A program made the position numbers and the translations under genes. This document shows positions 52,047-55,298 of a stretch of 55,298 nucleotides of DNA, in pieces. The stretch comes from Myxococcales bacterium (GTDB lineage Bacteria > Myxococcota_A > Polyangia > Polyangiales > Polyangiaceae): positions 1 through 55,298 of the forward strand of contig JANYHK010000114.1 of NCBI GenBank assembly GCA_025359105.1, given 5' to 3'. Position 1 is the first letter of the stretch, and the number at the start of each line of letters is the position of its first letter. A model generated the notes under the pieces. It was not told the DNA's origin and ran no database searches. It saw only the letters and a program-made list of their open reading frames with translations.

Positions 52047-53357
52047 GTGAGCGCGCCGTCGTCGCCGAAGAAGCTGACGTTCTGGCCGCTCGTCGCTGCC
52101 CTGTATTTCATGGTCTCCGGCGGCCCGTTCGGGCTGGAGGAGCTCGTGCAGAAGCTCGGCTTCGGCGGTGCGATCGCGTGCCTCGTCGCGACGCCGATCG
52201 TGTGGAGCCTTCCGACGGCGCTCCTCGTCGGAGAGCTCGGCACCGCCCTGCCGGTCGAGGGGGGGTACTACGCTTGGGTGCGTCGCGCCCTCGGACCCTT
52301 CTGGGGCTTCCAAGAGGCGTGGCTGTCGCTCGTCGCGAGCGTCTTCGACATGGCGATCTACCCCACGCTGTTCGTTTCGTACGTCGGCCGGCTGTGGCCG
52401 GAGGCGCACGCGTACGCGCTCCCCATTGAGCTCCTCTTCATAGGAGCGTGCGTCGCGTGGAACCTTCGCGGTGCGAAGGCGGTGGGTGACGGCGCCGTGG
52501 TGCTCAGCGTCGTCCTCCTGGCCCCGTTCGCGATCCTCACCGTCGTCGCGCTCGCCCACCGCAGCCCGGACCCGGCGCCGGCGCACCCGTCGGGCGGCGA
52601 TCTCCTCGGCGGTCTGCTCATCGCGATGTGGAACTACATGGGCTGGGACAACGCGTCGACCATCGCCGCCGAAGTCGAGCGCCCCGAGCGCACGTACGCG
52701 GGCGCGGCGGTCGTCGCCGTCGTCCTCGTCGCCCTCACCTACGTCGTACCGGTCGCGGCGATCGGAGCGACGGGCGCCGATCCTTCCACGTGGACGACGG
52801 GCGCGTGGGTCGACGTCGCCGGGACGCTCGCGGGCCGCGGCCTGGCCCTCGCGATCGTCGTGTCCGGCGCGATGAGCGCGCTCGGCATGTGGAGCGCGCT
52901 GCTTCTATCGTACTCCCGCGTCCCCTCCGCGCTCGCGGCCGACGGGTATCTCCCCAAGATCCTGGCGCGCCACTCGCCGAAGACCGGCGCGCCACACGCG
53001 TCGATCGTCGCCTGCGCGGTCCTGTGGACACTCTCGCTCGGCCTCAGCTTCGAGCGCCTCGTCCTGCTCGACGTCCTCTTCTATGGCACGAGCCTTCTGC
53101 TCGAGTTCGTCGCCCTCGCGTGGCTCCGCCGCACCGAGCCGGGCCTCGCGCGCCCCTACCGCATCCCCGGCGGCGCGGCCGTTCCCTGGCTCGTCGCGCT
53201 CCCTCCCGCGGGGTTGATCGGGCTGGCGATCGTACGCAACTGGGACGAGCGGATGTCGCTCTTCGGCGTCGAGCTGGGCGCGCTTCCGTTCGGCGTGCTC
53301 GTGATGATCGCAGGGCCGGCGGTCTATCTCGTGGCGAAGAGACGCCGCCGCGCCTGA
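52047..53357 (+). CDS. APC-superfamily amino acid permease
   Basis: Integral membrane protein of 436 residues with about 12 hydrophobic helices. It has the APC consensus helix 1 unwound segment (ALYFMVSGGPFGLEELV), PTALLVGELGTALPVEGGYYAWV (the E-x-x-x-x-x-x-P-x-x-G-G-Y-Y-x-W signature), and FQEAWLSLVASVFDMAIYP. It also has the helix 6 region WNYMGWDNASTIAAEVERPERTY. The family imports amino acids or polyamines by proton symport or exchange; the ligand is not evident. The frame is open upstream to 51909, but GTG 52047 gives a normal APC N-terminus and leaves a divergent promoter region. A hexamer repeat tract starts 4 bp after its stop. Confidence 0.92.
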   Translation: MSAPSSPKKLTFWPLVAALYFMVSGGPFGLEELVQKLGFGGAIACLVATPIVWSLPTALLVGELGTALPVEGGYYAWVRRALGPFWGFQEAWLSLVASVFDMAIYPTLFVSYVGRLWPEAHAYALPIELLFIGACVAWNLRGAKAVGDGAVVLSVVLLAPFAILTVVALAHRSPDPAPAHPSGGDLLGGLLIAMWNYMGWDNASTIAAEVERPERTYAGAAVVAVVLVALTYVVPVAAIGATGADPSTWTTGAWVDVAGTLAGRGLALAIVVSGAMSALGMWSALLLSYSRVPSALAADGYLPKILARHSPKTGAPHASIVACAVLWTLSLGLSFERLVLLDVLFYGTSLLLEFVALAWLRRTEPGLARPYRIPGGAAVPWLVALPPAGLIGLAIVRNWDERMSLFGVELGALPFGVLVMIAGPAVYLVAKRRRRA

Positions 53358-53360
53358 GGC

Positions 53361-53506
<146 letters not shown>

Positions 53507-53524
53507 ATGGCGTACGCTCGCCGC

Positions 53525-54016
53525 ATGGGGCCGCTCGCACGCGTCGTCGCCGTCGCCCTCGCCGGTGCGGTCTCGTCCTTTGCCCCCCCCTCTGCGGACC
53601 CGTGCCCTCCCGGCACCGCCGACGCCGCACGCGCGGCGATCGTGCGCGCTCTCCTCGCGGAGACCCCCGACGGTGCGCGCCTCGCGGAGACCGGCACGGC
53701 TCCCTCCGCGGTCTGCTTCGTCGCGGGCGAGGGCGGCCTCGCCGACCGCGCCGCGCTCCTCGATCGCACTGCGAGCCCCGCCGCGCAGGCGGCGCGCCTC
53801 GGTCACCTCTGGCAGCACGTGCGCGACGGCGCCCCGCGCCTCGCGCCGACCTCCGGCGAAGGGTGCGCTGCCTGGCACGCGGCCGCCGCCGCCGCCGAAG
53901 CCCGCGGGGACGCCGTCGAGTCCCGCGTCGTGCGCGCCCTGGGCGCCGAGCCGCCCACCGGTCGCCCGAGCCGCGACGCGGCTTACGCTTCGCGCTGCCT
54001 CGAGAGCGAACGCTGA
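53525..54016 (+). CDS. Small predicted secreted protein of unknown function
   Basis: Protein of 163 residues. The N-terminus (MGPLARVVAVALAGAVSSFA) is a signal peptide, followed by a mature region rich in Ala, Arg and Asp. Cysteines at DPCPPG, AVCFVAG, EGCAAW and SRCLESE may pair. Helices are likely throughout (ADRAALLDRTASPAAQAARLGHL), and VCFVAGEGGLADRAALLDR recalls putative hydrolase-regulator proteins, though no family is recognised. ATG 53507 is an alternative start that adds six residues. The hexamer tract directly upstream leaves little room for a promoter, so it may be read through from the permease gene. Confidence 0.65.
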   Translation: MGPLARVVAVALAGAVSSFAPPSADPCPPGTADAARAAIVRALLAETPDGARLAETGTAPSAVCFVAGEGGLADRAALLDRTASPAAQAARLGHLWQHVRDGAPRLAPTSGEGCAAWHAAAAAAEARGDAVESRVVRALGAEPPTGRPSRDAAYASRCLESER

Positions 54017-54020
54017 CGCC

Positions 54021-55214
54021 TCACTTCGGCAGCGACCGCGCGAGCAGGCGTCGCGCGTTGCCGAAGTAGATCTTCTCGAGCACGTCGTCGGGCAGCCCGA
54101 TGCCGCTGATCGTCCACTCCCCCTGGATGGGCGTCATGTGCGCGAACTTCGCGTCCCACGTCTCCAGCCATCGCCAGTGCTTCTCGAAGAAGACACGCGC
54201 GTCTCCTTCGGTCGGCGACGGGCCGCTGCCGCCGCTCCCGAGGATGAGCCGATCGTAGACCTGGAAGTCCGTCGCGAAGAGGATGCGGTCCTGGTGCTTC
54301 ACGAACAGATCGTGGACCGCCTTGGGATCGTGACGCCCGATCTCGGGAACGCGCGCGGCGATGTCGGCCATCATGTTCGGGTGCTTGGAGAGTTGCGCGT
54401 CCACCCACGCGAGGTCCTCTGCATTATTTGCAAAATGCACACAAACGAACGTCGTCTCCGGGTGACGCGTGACCACGCGCTCGAGCGCGGCGAGGAGCTC
54501 CTCGCGGGGCGGGTACTTCGCAGCGTCGCCGAACCACCAGCCCTTGTGGTCCTTCAGCTCCGTCCAGCGCTCGTTCTTGTCGTCGTACGGTGACCAGAAC
54601 GCCTTGGGATCGGCGACGTGGATCGACACCGGCATCCCTAGCTCGCCGGCCTTCTTCCACGCGCGATCGAGCTTCGGATCGTCGATCGCGATCAGCTTGC
54701 CGCGCTTGTCGCGGAGGCCGAGGCCGAGGCGCTTGAACTCCTTCCACCCCGCGGCGCCGAGGCGGTGGCCCTCGTCGACCTGCCTCTCGGCCTTCGCGGC
54801 GAAGTCGGGGGTGTCCCACTCGGTGTAGTCGAGGTTCATGTACTCGAGGAACCTGCCCGGATGCGCCAAGTCGGAGGCGCGCTTGGTGGCTTCGAGATCG
54901 CTCGGCTGGCCGGGCGCGTGGGTGACGGTGCCGCCGCTGAGGTTGACGGCGAGGCCGATGCCGACGGTGTCCATCACGCGGACGGCGAGGGCTAGGTGCG
55001 CGGCGGAGGGATCGATGTGCTGGTGGAGATCGATCAGGCGGTGCTCCGCGCGCCAGCGGGCCGGGGTCGGGGTCGGGGTCGGAGTCGGAGTCGGAGTCGG
55101 AGTCGGAGTCGGAGTCGGAGTCGGAGTCGGAGTCGGGGTCGAGGTCGGGGTCGGGGCCGGCGCGCCTGCGCAGGCGGCGAGGAGGAGGGCGAGGGCGACG
55201 CGGGTGCGGATCAC
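54021..55214 (-). CDS. Lipoprotein amidohydrolase (Amidohydro_2-like) with Thr-Pro linker
   Basis: Lipoprotein of 397 residues with lipobox LAAC (~16), then a (Thr-Pro)n spacer encoded by a hexamer tract. The catalytic domain begins at RLIDLHQHID, whose HxH binds metal. Later ligands are SIHVAD, the His in VCVHFAN, and the Asp in LFATDFQVYD. This matches the metal-dependent TIM-barrel hydrolases of the amidohydrolase-2 group (decarboxylases and lactonases). It ends LGSG-rich then GNARRLLARSLPK, the usual Amidohydro_2 closing. Export and anchoring are unusual for this family. GTG 55214 overlaps the stop of the preceding gene (GTGA), so the two are coupled. Confidence 0.88.
   Translation of the reverse strand: MIRTRVALALLLAACAGAPAPTPTSTPTPTPTPTPTPTPTPTPTPTPTPTPARWRAEHRLIDLHQHIDPSAAHLALAVRVMDTVGIGLAVNLSGGTVTHAPGQPSDLEATKRASDLAHPGRFLEYMNLDYTEWDTPDFAAKAERQVDEGHRLGAAGWKEFKRLGLGLRDKRGKLIAIDDPKLDRAWKKAGELGMPVSIHVADPKAFWSPYDDKNERWTELKDHKGWWFGDAAKYPPREELLAALERVVTRHPETTFVCVHFANNAEDLAWVDAQLSKHPNMMADIAARVPEIGRHDPKAVHDLFVKHQDRILFATDFQVYDRLILGSGGSGPSPTEGDARVFFEKHWRWLETWDAKFAHMTPIQGEWTISGIGLPDDVLEKIYFGNARRLLARSLPK
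55063..55157 (-). repeat. GACYCC hexanucleotide tract encoding a Thr-Pro spacer
   Basis: About 16 hexamers, on the minus strand GACCCC/GACTCC, in frame within the amidohydrolase lipoprotein and coding for TPTPTP after the lipidated Cys. The unit is the same as at 53361-53506, but inverted relative to it. Confidence 0.9.
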
Positions 55215-55298
55215 GGATCCAGCGTACAGCCTGCGCCGTCGACGAAGTGGGCCGTGCGGGTCGCGCCGAAGAACGTGCTCGTGATGCCTTTGCCAGCG
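55211..55298 (-). CDS. 3' end of an upstream gene, cut by the window edge
   Basis: The minus strand is open from the window edge to a TGA at 55211-55213 and reads AGKGITSTFFGATRTAHFVD before GAGCTLDP and the stop. The TGA overlaps the GTG of the amidohydrolase gene by the GTGA arrangement, which is why a real gene is inferred. Only 29 residues are visible, too few to assign a family. Confidence 0.55.
   Translation of the reverse strand, partial: AGKGITSTFFGATRTAHFVDGAGCTLDP

Overview
The window is high-GC, gene-dense bacterial DNA that looks chromosomal and most resembles the Myxococcota, probably the Polyangia (Sorangium/Labilithrix-like). The evidence is: an FHA-domain sigma54 activator; many lipoproteins whose mature N-termini are Asp/Ala-rich linkers; a secreted protein with Cys-rich 'DGCGG' repeats and a MYXO-CTERM-like tail; a paired DUF1592/DUF1552 locus; very long TPR proteins; and frequent GTG starts with weak Shine-Dalgarno sequences. 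No tRNA, rRNA, IS element, CRISPR array or phage gene was seen.

Layout. 1-8.7 kb: 3' end of priA, an FHA/sigma54 activator (minus), a GNAT acetyltransferase, a ComF-type phosphoribosyltransferase, a LolD/MacB-type ABC ATPase (minus), then a GYF-domain membrane protein followed by a lipoprotein. 9-19 kb: mostly minus strand. It carries rtcB translationally coupled to a lipoprotein metallopeptidase, a DsbD-type thiol-disulfide protein, a TPR protein, two tandem four-cysteine mini-lipoproteins (plus), and a DUF2314 lipoprotein-glyQ-small lipoprotein operon. 19-35 kb: a DnaK-like protein with a very long linker, a J-domain protein and a third Pro-rich protein form a tight plus-strand operon. This converges on a single ~12 kb minus-strand gene for a ~4,040-residue TPR protein.

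35-41 kb: a minus-strand cell-envelope operon (DUF1592 lipoprotein, Tat-exported DUF1552 protein, Asp-box beta-propeller lipoprotein, concanavalin-like lipoprotein) with a frameshifted remnant of a second Asp-box gene upstream. 41-47.5 kb: a large MYXO-CTERM-like secreted protein, a ClC channel with CBS domains, and ctaB with a small exported protein. 47.5-55.3 kb: a DUF1444-like membrane protein, a mini C39-like peptidase, two RNA-modification enzymes (DTW protein and TrmN6-like methyltransferase), a lipoprotein alpha/beta hydrolase, an APC permease, a small secreted protein, a lipoprotein amidohydrolase, and the 3' end of a further gene. Two GACYCC hexamer tracts lie in inverted orientation around the last two complete genes.

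How it fits together. The window mixes housekeeping genes (priA, glyQ, ctaB, rtcB, tRNA modification) with a large lineage-specific envelope complement of at least a dozen lipoproteins. The most distinctive part is 19-35 kb, where an atypical Hsp70/J-domain/partner trio faces a giant TPR scaffold. I infer a specialised chaperone-scaffold module, but the sequence alone does not show that the two transcription units work together.
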